DNA from: UBA1876 sp964515395
GTDB taxonomy: Bacteria; Synergistota; Synergistia; Synergistales; Thermovirgaceae
Reading direction: 5' to 3'
DNA: 16,664 nt
NCBI GenBank assembly: GCA_964515395.1
Contig: CAZERC010000030.1
Location: forward strand, 1-16,664
Part shown: in pieces, positions 1 to 8,798 of the stretch
Layout of the letters: each line of letters opens with the position of its first letter
How positions within the stretch are numbered: position 1 is the stretch's first letter
Made by a program: the position numbers and the translations under genes
Notes under the pieces: model-generated
The model's database searches: none
Seen by the model: only the letters and a program-made list of their open reading frames with translations
What the model was told of the DNA's origin: nothing

Positions 1-93
1 GCGGAATCCTACAAGAAAAAGGGCTTCGAAAACGTCAAGGTTATCAAAGGCGGGGCCCCCGCCTGGAAGGAAGCGGGATATCCTATGGTCTGA
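1..93 (+). CDS. rhodanese-like domain protein, C-terminal fragment
   Basis: The open frame runs in from the left edge and ends at TGA 91-93, giving 30 residues. The tail GGAPAWKEAGYPMV matches the usual end of a rhodanese (sulfurtransferase) domain, where a Gly-Gly-x-x-x-Trp segment precedes a final helix and a short 'GYP' strand. The catalytic cysteine loop lies outside the window, so activity cannot be judged. Alternatives are a stand-alone single-domain rhodanese or the last domain of a longer fusion. It lies 126 bases upstream of the BTAD regulator on the same strand; no clear terminator is seen between them. Confidence 0.7.
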   Translation, partial: AESYKKKGFENVKVIKGGAPAWKEAGYPMV

Positions 94-219
94 CCTTGTG
101 TTTTTTCCCGGGGGTTCAGTCCCGCGGCAACGTATCAGCTCATAAGATAAAGAAACGATTACCACAGAGTGGTCCGAATAACCTACAATAGCATAAATGA
201 ATTTTACAAGGGGTATTGT

Positions 220-3200
220 ATGCTTATTGCCAGGTTGTTCGGACCACCCGCTTTTTTTTACGGAGATGAGGAAGTTTTATTCCCTTCACGCAAGACTTTG
301 GCCCTCTTCTGTTACCTTTTGGTGGAAAGAAGGGTTTCCAGGGAGAAGGCGGCAGGCTTGCTCTGGAGTGAAAGAAACGAGAAGGCGGCTCAAAAGAACC
401 TCCGTAATACCTTGTATCTGCTTAAAAAAACCCTTCCCGAAACCCTTGTCCTTTCCGACAGACAGTGGATTGCCCTCACATCCGGCGACAAAATCGAAAC
501 AGACCTGGAAAAGCTCGACAGTATTGAAACGATGAGTGTCGGGCAATGCATGGATTTCGTACATCCCTTTCTCGAAGGCGTGCATGTCAAAGACTGTCCT
601 GTCTACGACGATTGGCTGCAGCAGACGAGGTACATATACGAGGAACGGGCTGCCCGCGCCTTGAAGAAAAAGGTGGAAGGGTTGTACGAAAAAGGTTTTT
701 ACGAAGACGGCATGAGTTTGATACAGGCTTATTACGCGAGGAACAGGCTTGACGAAGACGCCTGCCGCCTTTTGATGATCGCCTGTGGAAGAGAGAAGAA
801 AGAAAACAAGGTCAGGGAGCTCTTCCGCGAGCTGGAGCTTAATTTGAAAAAAGAACTTGGAACTGTTCCCGGAAACCTGGTAACAGGCGTTTACAAAGAC
901 CTCGTTAAAGATTACGATTCCCTTTCCGAAAACGTCTCCCTTGAGGAAGGGTTGAGAAGAACCTGTGGTGCAGACTGGTTTTACGGCAGAAAGAGGGAAT
1001 TGAACGAAATAACCTCATTTCTCCAGGGGCCTTCCGAAGCGGCGCGCTGTCTTTTGGTGACGGGAGAAGCGGGGGTCGGCAAAAGCCGTCTGGTCGAAAA
1101 ATACCTCGAGGATGAAAGAGACGGGGTAACACTTTATGGCAGGACCATGGAAGAGGGAAGGGAATTGGCTCTTTTCCCTTTTAACGACCTTGCGAAAAAC
1201 CTGGCCGCGAAAATCGATATCGGGAGTTTTTCCAAGGCTTTACCCGAGAGGGTGAAGATGGTTTTAGGGGAGGCCTTCCCGGCGCTCAATCTGGAAGTCT
1301 CCTTTGAATCGGCGAGCTATTCGAGGACCGGCCTCATGCTGGCCGAGTTGTTCCGGATCCTGTCAAAAAGACGGCGTATCCGCATTGTCCTGGAAGACCT
1401 GCAGTGGTTCGACGACGCGTCCCTGAAAGTGCTGGAGAGTTTTCTGGGTGGGAACCCGGGTGCTGTTGAGATTTTTATAACATCCAGGCCCGATATGGAC
1501 CCCAAAATCACGAAAGCGTTGAAAACCTTCGCTGCGATGGGGCTCATAGAGTACAGGGCCATCGGTCTTGAAAGCTTCGATATGTCGAATGTGGAACGAT
1601 TCTGCCGGGAAGCCCTGGAGGACGAACGGCTGACCGATCAAACCATACGGAAGCTTTACGAGTACAGCGGCGGGCTCCCGCTTTACCTGAAAAGCTACGT
1701 GGATCTCATCAGGCAGGGAAAGCCGATAGAGGACATACCGGACAACGTCAGGGAAGCCGTCGAGAGAACCCTGGCGGGACTTGACGACAGGGAAAGGCAG
1801 ATACTGGAATGTATGTCGGTTTTTCTGAACGAGGCGGGCTGGGATCTTCTCGTGAATATTTGCGACTGCAGTGCGGAAAGTTTGGCCGAGGCCGCAGAAA
1901 GCCTTTGCCGGAAAGGCATTATAATGGAAATTTCTCCTGAACCCGACGGTCGTCTTTTCCTGGGATTCAGGCACTCGAAAGTGAAAGAGCACGTGTACGG
2001 CTCGCTCTCGGAGGCCAAAAGGCGGACGCTCCACCAGAGGCTTGCGGGCATCCTCAAGGCCGACAGCAACCAGGACCTTTGGAAAGATTTCGAAGACTCC
2101 AGGATAATTTTTCACTGTCGCAGGGCTGGCATGATATTGGACGAATTGTACTTTTCCCTGAAGAGGCTCGACTTTCAGACGAGACTCAACTACGAGCTGT
2201 TCCCCCTTCTGGGTGACGACACGTTGCGTCGAAGTTCGGCGGCTTTTGAGGAAATCGGCGAAACGAAGAGGCGTTTCCTCGAGGCGAAAGAGCTTCTTGG
2301 AAAAGTGAGGGGCAAGTTTGGCGAAACCGATGATTACAGAAAACTGGAAATGACCTACCGGACGCTTCTGGGCGGATACCTGGTGTGGTGGGGAGATCAC
2401 GAGCGAGGCGGCAATTTCCTCAAAAGCTCCCTGCAATGGGCGACTCTGAAAAAAGAGAAACGACTGGAGCTCAAGAGTCTCCAGAACCTCTGTTACCTTT
2501 TCATCCAGACCGAGGAAGGACAAAACCTGGATTCCGTTTCGGGCAAATACCTGCGTGCCGCGGAACGCTGTTTTGACGAGGCGGCCTATGGGGCGGCTTT
2601 AAGGTTCAAGGGCCTGGCTTCCACCTTTATGGGAAAATTCGACAAGGCCCTGGAAGATTTTGACTTGTCGAGAAAGTGTTTTGAAGATATGGAAGCCACG
2701 GGAGGGCAATTTACGCTTCAGAAAGAAGCGGCCCGAAAATACAAGGGCGAAATCTGCCATAAGCGGGGCTTTTTCGACGGTGCAGTGGAGCATTTTACAG
2801 AATGCCTTGAAAATTGCGAGTCCAGGGGTATCCACAGGGGCAGTTTCAGTTTCCACAGCAATCTGGCTCATGTGTATTTTGATATGGGCGAACTTCAACT
2901 GGCTGAAATACATGTCAGCAAAGCTCTTGACTTCATGGAGGAACGTAAATGGTGGAGGGGAAATTCCGTTGTTTTCAGCATAAAGGCCATGTTGTCCCTG
3001 ACCGAAAATGACGAGCGACAGGCTTTGGAATATCTTGAAAAGGCCGACGACCTCTGCGGCAAGTTGAATAAAAGATATTGGCTCGCACTGCAGCTTCTGG
3101 TCAAGGGGATGATGAAAAGAAGGAAGATTGATTCCGACGAATTGAGGGCGTATCTTTCGGGGCAACCGACGGATTATTTCGGCGAGGCCGGGAAACTCTA

Positions 3201-3276
3201 CGAGGCCATGGGCATGGATTTCATGGCGGAGAAAGTCATAAAAATGCGGGAGTCCTTCACTCAACAACTTCGTTAA
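220..3276 (+). CDS. BTAD/SARP-type transcriptional regulator with AAA ATPase and TPR-like C-terminus
   Basis: This is a 1018-residue cytoplasmic regulator. Residues about 1-95 look like the winged-helix DNA-binding domain of SARP/OmpR type, and about 130-230 are the helical bacterial transcriptional activation domain (BTAD). Next comes a conserved FYGRKREL entry (about 254-261) into a STAND/MalT-like ATPase with Walker A GEAGVGKS (about 282-289) and Walker B VLEDLQWFDD (about 390-399). The last roughly 400 residues are helical and TPR-like (for example AALRFKGLASTFMGKFDKAL). The frame is open from GTG 169, but ATG 220 is preferred: AAGGGG at 208-213 has ideal spacing and the domain begins directly after it. 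Such proteins usually sense a signal through the ATPase/TPR part and activate nearby genes. The adjacent convergent hydroxylase-transporter operon is a plausible but unproven target. Confidence 0.88.
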   Translation: MLIARLFGPPAFFYGDEEVLFPSRKTLALFCYLLVERRVSREKAAGLLWSERNEKAAQKNLRNTLYLLKKTLPETLVLSDRQWIALTSGDKIETDLEKLDSIETMSVGQCMDFVHPFLEGVHVKDCPVYDDWLQQTRYIYEERAARALKKKVEGLYEKGFYEDGMSLIQAYYARNRLDEDACRLLMIACGREKKENKVRELFRELELNLKKELGTVPGNLVTGVYKDLVKDYDSLSENVSLEEGLRRTCGADWFYGRKRELNEITSFLQGPSEAARCLLVTGEAGVGKSRLVEKYLEDERDGVTLYGRTMEEGRELALFPFNDLAKNLAAKIDIGSFSKALPERVKMVLGEAFPALNLEVSFESASYSRTGLMLAELFRILSKRRRIRIVLEDLQWFDDASLKVLESFLGGNPGAVEIFITSRPDMDPKITKALKTFAAMGLIEYRAIGLESFDMSNVERFCREALEDERLTDQTIRKLYEYSGGLPLYLKSYVDLIRQGKPIEDIPDNVREAVERTLAGLDDRERQILECMSVFLNEAGWDLLVNICDCSAESLAEAAESLCRKGIIMEISPEPDGRLFLGFRHSKVKEHVYGSLSEAKRRTLHQRLAGILKADSNQDLWKDFEDSRIIFHCRRAGMILDELYFSLKRLDFQTRLNYELFPLLGDDTLRRSSAAFEEIGETKRRFLEAKELLGKVRGKFGETDDYRKLEMTYRTLLGGYLVWWGDHERGGNFLKSSLQWATLKKEKRLELKSLQNLCYLFIQTEEGQNLDSVSGKYLRAAERCFDEAAYGAALRFKGLASTFMGKFDKALEDFDLSRKCFEDMEATGGQFTLQKEAARKYKGEICHKRGFFDGAVEHFTECLENCESRGIHRGSFSFHSNLAHVYFDMGELQLAEIHVSKALDFMEERKWWRGNSVVFSIKAMLSLTENDERQALEYLEKADDLCGKLNKRYWLALQLLVKGMMKRRKIDSDELRAYLSGQPTDYFGEAGKLYEAMGMDFMAEKVIKMRESFTQQLR

Positions 3277-3294
3277 AGGTACTGGTAAAAGCAA

Positions 3295-3326
3295 CAAGGC
3301 CCGCCTGCGCAGGACGGGCCTTGTTT
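3295..3326. terminator. Bidirectional hairpin terminator between convergent genes
   Basis: A perfect 9-bp stem CAAGGCCCG (3295-3303) / CGGGCCTTG (3315-3323) encloses an inner palindrome CCTGCGCAGG. It is followed by TTT on the plus strand and by TTGTTGCTTTT on the minus strand. It sits between the stop of the regulator (3276) and the stop of the carrier gene (3346), as expected for a terminator shared by two convergent transcripts. Confidence 0.75.
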
Positions 3327-3345
3327 AAAAGACGCCGTTTACTTT

Positions 3346-4761
3346 CTAGAACGGGCCGTAGCCGATGGCGGCGGCTATAAGCAGGAAAACCGCGGTCGCA
3401 CCCCAGGAAAGCAGCATAAAGGGCATGATGAACTTCAGCCACTTGTTGAAGGGGACCTTGGTGTACAGCAAAAAGGCCACCAGCGCTCCCACAGTGGGAT
3501 AGCAAAGGTTGGAAAGACCGTCCCCGAACTGGAAAGCGAGAATGGCTATCTGCCGGTTGAGCTCGATGATGTCGGCCACGGGAATGATGACCGGCAACGT
3601 GACCATGGCCTGCCCGCTTCCTGAGGGAATGAAAAAGTTGATTATGCTCTGGACGATGAACATCCCGATGGAAGTAATGCTTTCCGGGAGTCCCGAAAGG
3701 GGCATGGCGATGGTCCTTATCATGGTGTCCGTTATGTTTCCCTGATCCATGATAACGTTTATGCCCCTGGCCATGCCCACGGCGACGACACCGATGAAGA
3801 TAGCCTTTCCTCCCTCCAGGAGCGTCTCGGCTATCTTGTTGCTGTTGTATCCCGCGATGATCCCTCCGATGATGGCTCCTATGATGTAGGTGCCGGACAT
3901 CTCGAAAAGGCCCCATCCCCAGTTGAAAGTCCCGAAAAGGATAAATCCTATGGTGGCGGCGAAGGTCAAAAGGATCAGCATGTGCTTTTTCGTGAAGGGG
4001 ATCCTTTCGTGAAGCACGTTGCTTTCAAGGTGCGAAAAATCGAGATCGGCGACGATGCTTGAAGAAGGGTCCTTTTCTATTTTTTTGCAGTATCTCACTA
4101 CGAAGAGAATGCTCAAAATCAGGAGGGCCGCCCAAATCACAAGCCTGTATCCGAAGCCGGAAAACAGGGGCAGTTCGGCCAGGTTGTGTCCTATGCCCAC
4201 CGTCCAGGGGTTTGAAGGTCCGGCCGTCCATCCCACGACGATAGAGACCAGAGGTATGGCTATTCCCACGAGCGGGTCGTATCCAAGGCTCAGGGCTATG
4301 CCCACACAAAGCGGGGCGAAAGGGATGGCGGCTTCCAGCATCCCCGGGAAACCGCCGAGGGCGGCGAAAAAGGCCATGATCGCCGCTATTACCCATCCCT
4401 TGCGCTCTTCCCCTATGGTATCCAGAAGCTTGAAGATCGCCGCCTTGATTGCCCCGGTGCTGTCAAAAAGCTGGATCGCCGCCCCAATGATGAGGATCAT
4501 GAAAATGAGGGCTCCCGCGTTGTTCATGCCCATCGGTATGGCCTTGAAGATATCGAAAACCTTTACGGGCGTCTGTTCAACATAATGGAAGCTGTCAGGG
4601 TCTACGACGCTGCGTCCGTCGATCATTACCCTTTCGAATTCCCCCGCCGGCACGATGTACGTCAGGACCGCCACGAAAACGATGATCCAAAAAAGGATCA
4701 CTATGCCGTTGGGAAACCTGAACCCTTTCTCCGTCCCTGATTTGGCTCCGCTGTCACTCAA
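3346..4761 (-). CDS. YfcC/DcuC-family membrane carrier
   Basis: A polytopic membrane protein of about 471 residues with roughly a dozen hydrophobic segments. The start FPNGIVILFWIIVFVAVLTYIVPAGEF is typical of the YfcC group of the C4-dicarboxylate anaerobic carrier (DcuC) family. Other family-like parts are GGFPGMLEAAIPF, VGWTAGPSNPWTVGIG and the late FFIPSGSGQAMVTLPV. Family members are annotated as carriers of dicarboxylates, amino acids or basic peptides, often poorly characterised. The frame is open from TTG 4797, but TTG 4761 is preferred because AAGGGGG lies 8 bases upstream, while 4797 has no ribosome site. It starts 28 bases after the molybdopterin-subunit stop and is the last gene of that operon, so it probably moves the hydroxylase substrate or product across the membrane (inference). 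Confidence 0.88.
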   Translation of the reverse strand: MSDSGAKSGTEKGFRFPNGIVILFWIIVFVAVLTYIVPAGEFERVMIDGRSVVDPDSFHYVEQTPVKVFDIFKAIPMGMNNAGALIFMILIIGAAIQLFDSTGAIKAAIFKLLDTIGEERKGWVIAAIMAFFAALGGFPGMLEAAIPFAPLCVGIALSLGYDPLVGIAIPLVSIVVGWTAGPSNPWTVGIGHNLAELPLFSGFGYRLVIWAALLILSILFVVRYCKKIEKDPSSSIVADLDFSHLESNVLHERIPFTKKHMLILLTFAATIGFILFGTFNWGWGLFEMSGTYIIGAIIGGIIAGYNSNKIAETLLEGGKAIFIGVVAVGMARGINVIMDQGNITDTMIRTIAMPLSGLPESITSIGMFIVQSIINFFIPSGSGQAMVTLPVIIPVADIIELNRQIAILAFQFGDGLSNLCYPTVGALVAFLLYTKVPFNKWLKFIMPFMLLSWGATAVFLLIAAAIGYGPF

Positions 4762-4789
4762 GACGATTACCCCCTTCAAAAAGTTGCTT

Positions 4790-7084
4790 TTAGACAAAAA
4801 CCGACAGTGCGTCCAGAATCCTTTCAGGAGTAAGAGGCAGGTGCGTCAGTTGCGTGTTCAATGCCCTGTTTATGGCGTTGACCACGGCCGCCGCGGTGGG
4901 CACCGTACTGATCTCCCCTATGCTTTTCCCGCCGAAAGGGCCGCCCGGCTCGTTTTCCTCGACGAGGATGATATCGACGTCAGGCATGTCCGGGGCGTTT
5001 ACGAGGTGGTACCTGCCCAGTGATGCATTTTTGGGACGTCCCGAAGGGTCATAAATCATCTCTTCGGTGAGTGCCATGCCGATTCCCATCTGCACTCCGC
5101 CGTAGATCTGGCCTTTGACCATCCTGGGGTTTATGGCTTTGCCAACATCGTGGGCCGCCAGAAAGTCAGTCACCCTGACGAGGCCCGTAAAGGCGTCCAC
5201 CTCGACCTCCGCGAAATGAACGCCGTAGGACGCGGGGTTCGCCTCGGGCTTGTAAGTGAGGAAATCGCCTACCTCTTCGTTCAGCCTGTTTGCGATTTCG
5301 ATGACCATGGTCCCGTAGTCGCTGCACGGCTTGTCTTTTATGTAGACATAACCGTTCTCGAATTTTATGTCCTCGGGGATTTCCCCGTAAAGCTTTCCGA
5401 TTTGCCTGATGAAACGGTCTTTCACTTTCTCGGCGAGCTCCAGGGCACAGGCCCCGCAGACGTAGGTGACGCGACTTGCGATGCATCCCGTGTCGAAGGG
5501 TGAATGTTGGGTGTCTCCCTCGGTTACGTATATCTTTTCGGGAGGGATATCCAGTATCTCCCCGACGATTTGAGCCATCGCCGTCAGCGTTCCGTTTCCA
5601 AGTTCATGAAATCCTGCGTTCAATATGGCGGAGCCGTCCTCGCACACGCGCAGGCTCATGCCGGTGAAGTCCGGGTAAGGGGTTCCGTAATAGCCGTTTC
5701 CGTGAGTGCTGCATGCAAGGCCGACTCCCCTGCGGTAGCGGCCGGTTCCGCCCGCCATGCGGTAGCGTCTCTTCCAGTCGAAGCGTTCCATGCCCAGTTC
5801 CAGGCATTCTCTCACACGGGCGTTCCCGAGGGGAGGAGCGCCTGTCGGGTCCGCTTCGCCGGGGTAGACCAGGTTCTTCAGGCGCAACAGGGCCGGATCC
5901 ATCCCAAGTTTTTTCGCGAGGAAGTCCAGGTTGATCTCGGTGGCGGCGTGAATCTGGGGAGAGCCGAAGCCCCGGCAGGCTCCGCTCGGCGTGGTGTTGG
6001 TGTAGGTGGTTTTGCCGACGAAAACCTGGGATGGAATCCTGTACAGCCTCGACGTCTTTTTCCCCATGGCCATGGTGACCCGGTGGCCGCCGGTCAAATA
6101 TGCCCCTGTGTCAGAGATCACGTCCATTCTGCGAAACACGAGCGTCCCGTCGGAGCGGGCCAGAGTCTTGACCCTGCCTATAGTCGCGGTCCTGGTGCGT
6201 GTCGCGATTATGGTTTCCTTCCTGTCCATCGCGAGCCTGACGGGCCTTCGTGTTTCTATGGCCATCAGGGCACAGGCAGGTTCCAGGATTATGTCCTGTT
6301 TGCCGCCGAAAGAACCGCCGACGGGGGCCTTGATGACTCTGACCTTGTTCAGGGGCAGGCCAAGGGTTTGCGCGAGGATGTGGCGAACGGTGAAAATCAT
6401 CTGGCAGGGCGATTCCACCGTGAGAGTTCCGTCATAATCCACGTAGGCCAGGCAGATGTGGTTTTCCAGGGCGGCATGATGGATCTTGGGGGTCCTGACG
6501 ACGGACTCGACGGCGACAAGACCTTTTTCATCGGCTTCGCCGTCTCCGTAAGAGATCCGGCCCTCTATAACCTGGGGGCGACCCTCAAGTAGAGGCGAAG
6601 AAGAAAGCGCCTGCTCCGGGTCGATGACGGGTTCACAGGTTTCGTATTCCACCTTCACCAGGTCGGCAGCCTTCTGCGCGGTCCTTGGGTCTGTGGCGAG
6701 CACCGCACCGATACGATCACCCACGAAAAGGGGCCGGTCGGTAAAAATCTTTTCATCCCGGAAGTCCTCTTGATTCGGCATGGACACCTGGCTGTTGAAC
6801 CTTACGCCCGGGTCGTCGACGGGAGTGAAAACCTTTATAACGCCGGGTATCTCGAGGGCTTTCGAATCGTCTATCGACAGAACCCTTCCGTTAGCGACCT
6901 TGCTCAGGATGAGCCGGGCATGGAGACTTCCCCCGGGGGGCAGGTCCGCAAGGTAATTGAAACGGCCTTTTATCTTTCTTTCTATATCGACCCGCCTTAC
7001 GTCCCGTCCGACGTATTTGAGGTCCCTTTCGGCCTTTTCCCCGATAATCCCGGGCTCTTTGACGGGTGATAAAGTCTTGGTCAT
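4790..7084 (-). CDS. Xanthine dehydrogenase-family molybdopterin-binding subunit
   Basis: The catalytic large subunit (764 residues) of a three-subunit molybdenum hydroxylase, of usual length for CoxL/XdhA-type chains. The N-terminal aldehyde oxidase/xanthine dehydrogenase a/b hammerhead is followed by molybdopterin-binding segments: GGSFGGK (about 256-262), ACRGFGSPQ (about 369-377), HELGNGTLTAMAQ (about 493-505) and GGKSIGEIS with the catalytic Glu (about 724). The enzyme hydroxylates a carbon next to nitrogen, or an aldehyde, using water and passes electrons to the 2Fe-2S and FAD subunits. The frame is open from 7111, but ATG 7084 is chosen because a near-perfect Shine-Dalgarno GGAGGTGATC directly precedes it, and its ATGA overlaps the stop of the FAD gene (translational coupling). 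The active-site residues do not reveal whether purines, nicotinate, imidazoles or another compound is the substrate. Confidence 0.93.
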   Translation of the reverse strand: MTKTLSPVKEPGIIGEKAERDLKYVGRDVRRVDIERKIKGRFNYLADLPPGGSLHARLILSKVANGRVLSIDDSKALEIPGVIKVFTPVDDPGVRFNSQVSMPNQEDFRDEKIFTDRPLFVGDRIGAVLATDPRTAQKAADLVKVEYETCEPVIDPEQALSSSPLLEGRPQVIEGRISYGDGEADEKGLVAVESVVRTPKIHHAALENHICLAYVDYDGTLTVESPCQMIFTVRHILAQTLGLPLNKVRVIKAPVGGSFGGKQDIILEPACALMAIETRRPVRLAMDRKETIIATRTRTATIGRVKTLARSDGTLVFRRMDVISDTGAYLTGGHRVTMAMGKKTSRLYRIPSQVFVGKTTYTNTTPSGACRGFGSPQIHAATEINLDFLAKKLGMDPALLRLKNLVYPGEADPTGAPPLGNARVRECLELGMERFDWKRRYRMAGGTGRYRRGVGLACSTHGNGYYGTPYPDFTGMSLRVCEDGSAILNAGFHELGNGTLTAMAQIVGEILDIPPEKIYVTEGDTQHSPFDTGCIASRVTYVCGACALELAEKVKDRFIRQIGKLYGEIPEDIKFENGYVYIKDKPCSDYGTMVIEIANRLNEEVGDFLTYKPEANPASYGVHFAEVEVDAFTGLVRVTDFLAAHDVGKAINPRMVKGQIYGGVQMGIGMALTEEMIYDPSGRPKNASLGRYHLVNAPDMPDVDIILVEENEPGGPFGGKSIGEISTVPTAAAVVNAINRALNTQLTHLPLTPERILDALSVFV

Positions 7085-7932
7085 CGGATCACCTCCAAAA
7101 GGTTCGCCCACAAATGGTTTCCGAGTCCTTTCACGGCTTGGCGTTTATAGGGCATGGACGCCCTGTCGGGGATTGTCTTTTCCACAGTTTTCGAGAGGGC
7201 ATCCAGAAAAGAGGTCTCCGCGAGGTCCTTTGAAGTTACCGAAGTCAAGAGGCTTTCGGCTTCGACCGCGCGAACGGGCCATGGAGCCAGGGCTCCCAGA
7301 AAAAGGCGTGGTTTTTCGATGCGCGACCCTTGAAGCTTGCAGGAAAAAGCGAGATTCAGTTTCGATACGGTAACGGCTCTTCGGCTTCCCACCTTGTCGA
7401 AGAAGGAAAAATCGCTTTCCTCCAGGGGCACAAGAAACTTTCTTATGAATTCACCCCTTGCCGCAAGGGACTTGAAGTCGTCGGGGTTTGCTTCTTCGGC
7501 GCGTACCGTTCTCTGGTTGCCGTCGCGGCTTTCAATGACCAAAAGGGCATCAAGAGCGCAAAGAACCGGTGGAATGTCGGCCGCAGCGGATCCATTGGCC
7601 ACGTTGCCGCCAAGTGTCCCCCTGTTTCTGATCTGGCAGGAACCGACCATGGCGGCGGCTTCGGCAAGGCATGCCGTTTTGGAGCGTACCAGTTGGGAGT
7701 CTTCAAGGTCCTGGAACGTAGCCAGGGCCCCGATCTCCAGGAAAGGCCCCTCCACGGCGATCCGCTTCAGTTCCTTTATCCCGGTAAGATCCACAAGGTC
7801 CCAGTCTTCACCGGGATTTGCGTTGAGGTGAACCACCAGGTCAGTACCCCCGGCGAGAAGTTTCAGATCCGGTTTTCCGCTTCCAAGGATTTTTCTCAGT
7901 TCGGAAAGGTCTCTAGGACGACGTGCCCGCAT
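7081..7932 (-). CDS. Molybdenum hydroxylase FAD-binding subunit (CoxM/XdhB-like)
   Basis: A 283-residue FAD-binding medium subunit of the CO dehydrogenase/xanthine dehydrogenase family. The two FAD-contact motifs are clear: LLAGGTDLVVHL near the N-terminus and QIRNRGTLGGNVANGS in the middle, followed by the C-terminal CO-dehydrogenase flavoprotein domain. It carries electrons from the 2Fe-2S clusters to FAD and on to an acceptor such as NAD(P)+ or a ferredoxin-like partner. The frame is open from 7983, but ATG 7932 (MRARRPRDLSELRKIL) gives the normal N-terminus and length. It overlaps the end of the 2Fe-2S gene by 20 bases and its TGA overlaps the ATG of the large subunit, so the three subunits are translated as a coupled set. 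Confidence 0.92.
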   Translation of the reverse strand: MRARRPRDLSELRKILGSGKPDLKLLAGGTDLVVHLNANPGEDWDLVDLTGIKELKRIAVEGPFLEIGALATFQDLEDSQLVRSKTACLAEAAAMVGSCQIRNRGTLGGNVANGSAAADIPPVLCALDALLVIESRDGNQRTVRAEEANPDDFKSLAARGEFIRKFLVPLEESDFSFFDKVGSRRAVTVSKLNLAFSCKLQGSRIEKPRLFLGALAPWPVRAVEAESLLTSVTSKDLAETSFLDALSKTVEKTIPDRASMPYKRQAVKGLGNHLWANLLEVIR

Positions 7933-8404
7933 CTTCTTCCATCCTTTCCGCGGCGTCCAGTATCGACTTGATGATCGGGACATAGCCGGTACAGCGGCAG
8001 AGGTTTCCCTCTATGGCTCTTTTCACGTCTTCTTCGGTGGGTTTTCTGTTTTTGTCCAGCAGGGCCTTAGCGGACATTATCATTCCCGGAGTACAAAAGC
8101 CGCACTGGACCGCATCGTTTTCTATGAAGGCCTTTTCGATCGGCTCCAGCTCACCGCGGTTTTCAAGTCCTTCTACGGTGAGGATCTCGCTGCCGTCGGC
8201 CTGAAAGGCCATGATCGTGCAGGAAGTGACGGCCTTGCCGTCCATCAGGACCGTGCAGGCTCCGCATTCCCCTTCGGAACATCCTTCCTTGACGCTGGTG
8301 AATCCCAAAACATCCCTCAACAAATCCACCAGCCTCAGGGACGGGTCCACTCCAAGGGAATATCGGCGGTCATTCACCATCAGGCGTATCTGCAACCCGA
8401 CCAC
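7913..8404 (-). CDS. Molybdenum hydroxylase 2Fe-2S subunit (CoxS/XdhC-like)
   Basis: The small subunit (163 residues) carrying two [2Fe-2S] clusters. All eight cysteines are present: C42, C47, C50 and C62 (GCSEGECGAC...SC) for the plant-ferredoxin-type cluster, and C101, C104, C136 and C138 (CGFCTPGM...LCRCTGY) for the helical cluster next to the molybdenum site. It is the first gene of the coupled operon 2Fe-2S, FAD, Mo subunit, carrier. The GTG at 8404 lies directly against the GGGAAGGAG ribosome site. TTG 8395, giving MQIRLMVNDRRYS, has better spacing (about 8 bases from AAGGAG) and could be the true start. I see no convincing promoter directly upstream. Confidence 0.92.
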   Translation of the reverse strand: MVGLQIRLMVNDRRYSLGVDPSLRLVDLLRDVLGFTSVKEGCSEGECGACTVLMDGKAVTSCTIMAFQADGSEILTVEGLENRGELEPIEKAFIENDAVQCGFCTPGMIMSAKALLDKNRKPTEEDVKRAIEGNLCRCTGYVPIIKSILDAAERMEEDAGTSS

Positions 8405-8650
8405 TCCTTCCCTGTCATGTCATAACTTGTATCTTGCATTTTCTGGGAGAACGTCACGAAAACGTCTTTTTTGACGTCGACTCCGCGGGGAGCCCTGCCA
8501 CACGCAAATGACGCAAAAATGACGACCTTCGAGTATTTCTCACTGTGCGGCATGGATTGTGGAATAACGTCAGTAACGTCAGCAGTAACGTCAGTGTCTG
8601 ACCCCGGACCGGCAGGGAGGTGGTGCTCAAGGTTTTAATAAGGGCTGTTG
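8405..8650. other. Intergenic region rich in ACGTC motifs, upstream of hydroxylase operon
   Basis: About 250 bases hold no supportable gene. The stretch 8450-8477 contains ACGTC three times, including a small hairpin ACGTC-TTTTTT-GACGT, and 8566-8607 holds tandem repeats described separately. The promoter of the minus-strand operon should lie here, but no convincing -35/-10 pair was found. The ACGTC runs may be degraded copies of the nearby repeat family or binding sites of an unknown regulator. Confidence 0.5.
8571..8594. repeat. Tandem 12-bp repeat CAGTAACGTCAG (two copies)
   Basis: CAGTAACGTCAG occurs at 8571-8582 and again immediately at 8583-8594, followed by a degraded palindrome TGTCTGACCCCGG (8595-8607). 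The same 12-mer sits at 8654-8665 directly before the intact palindrome. This suggests an array of REP-type units, some decayed. Confidence 0.7.
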
Positions 8651-8677
8651 CGTCAGTAACGTCAGGGTCTGACCCCG
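8651..8677 (+). repeat. REP-like unit, left arm of 27-bp inverted repeat flanking the lyase gene
   Basis: The unit contains CAGTAACGTCAG followed by GGTCTGACCCCG. Its 27 bases are the exact reverse complement of 10492-10518 on the other side of the lyase gene. The core GGGTCTGACCC is an odd-length palindrome with a central T. The assembly gap begins at the next base, which is what a repeat-caused contig break looks like. Confidence 0.8.
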
Positions 8678-8777
8678 NNNNNNNNNNNNNNNNNNNNNNN
8701 NNNNNNNNNNNNNNNNNNNNNNNNNNNNNNNNNNNNNNNNNNNNNNNNNNNNNNNNNNNNNNNNNNNNNNNNNNNNN
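8678..8777. other. Assembly gap of 100 N
   Basis: One hundred unknown bases are the usual placeholder for a scaffold gap, so the real distance is not known. The gap hides the promoter region of the lyase gene and begins exactly after a repeat copy. Any claim of adjacency across it depends on the scaffolding. Confidence 0.97.
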
Positions 8778-8798
8778 AAAAAGTGGGGAGGCAGAGCG

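Noticed and set aside
94..219. Promoter of the BTAD regulator (TACAAT at 184)
   Set aside because: The -10-like hexamer has no good -35 at normal distance, so it is not listed as a feature.
1363..2523. 386-residue open frame on the minus strand
   Set aside because: It lies fully inside the regulator gene in antisense; its translation has no recognisable domain and no ribosome site.
5504..6592. 362-residue open frame on the plus strand
   Set aside because: Antisense to the molybdopterin subunit, whose motifs are intact; the composition is typical of a high-GC shadow frame.
8566..8677. CRISPR array
   Set aside because: The repeats are 12-bp tandem copies without regular spacers, and no cas genes are present.
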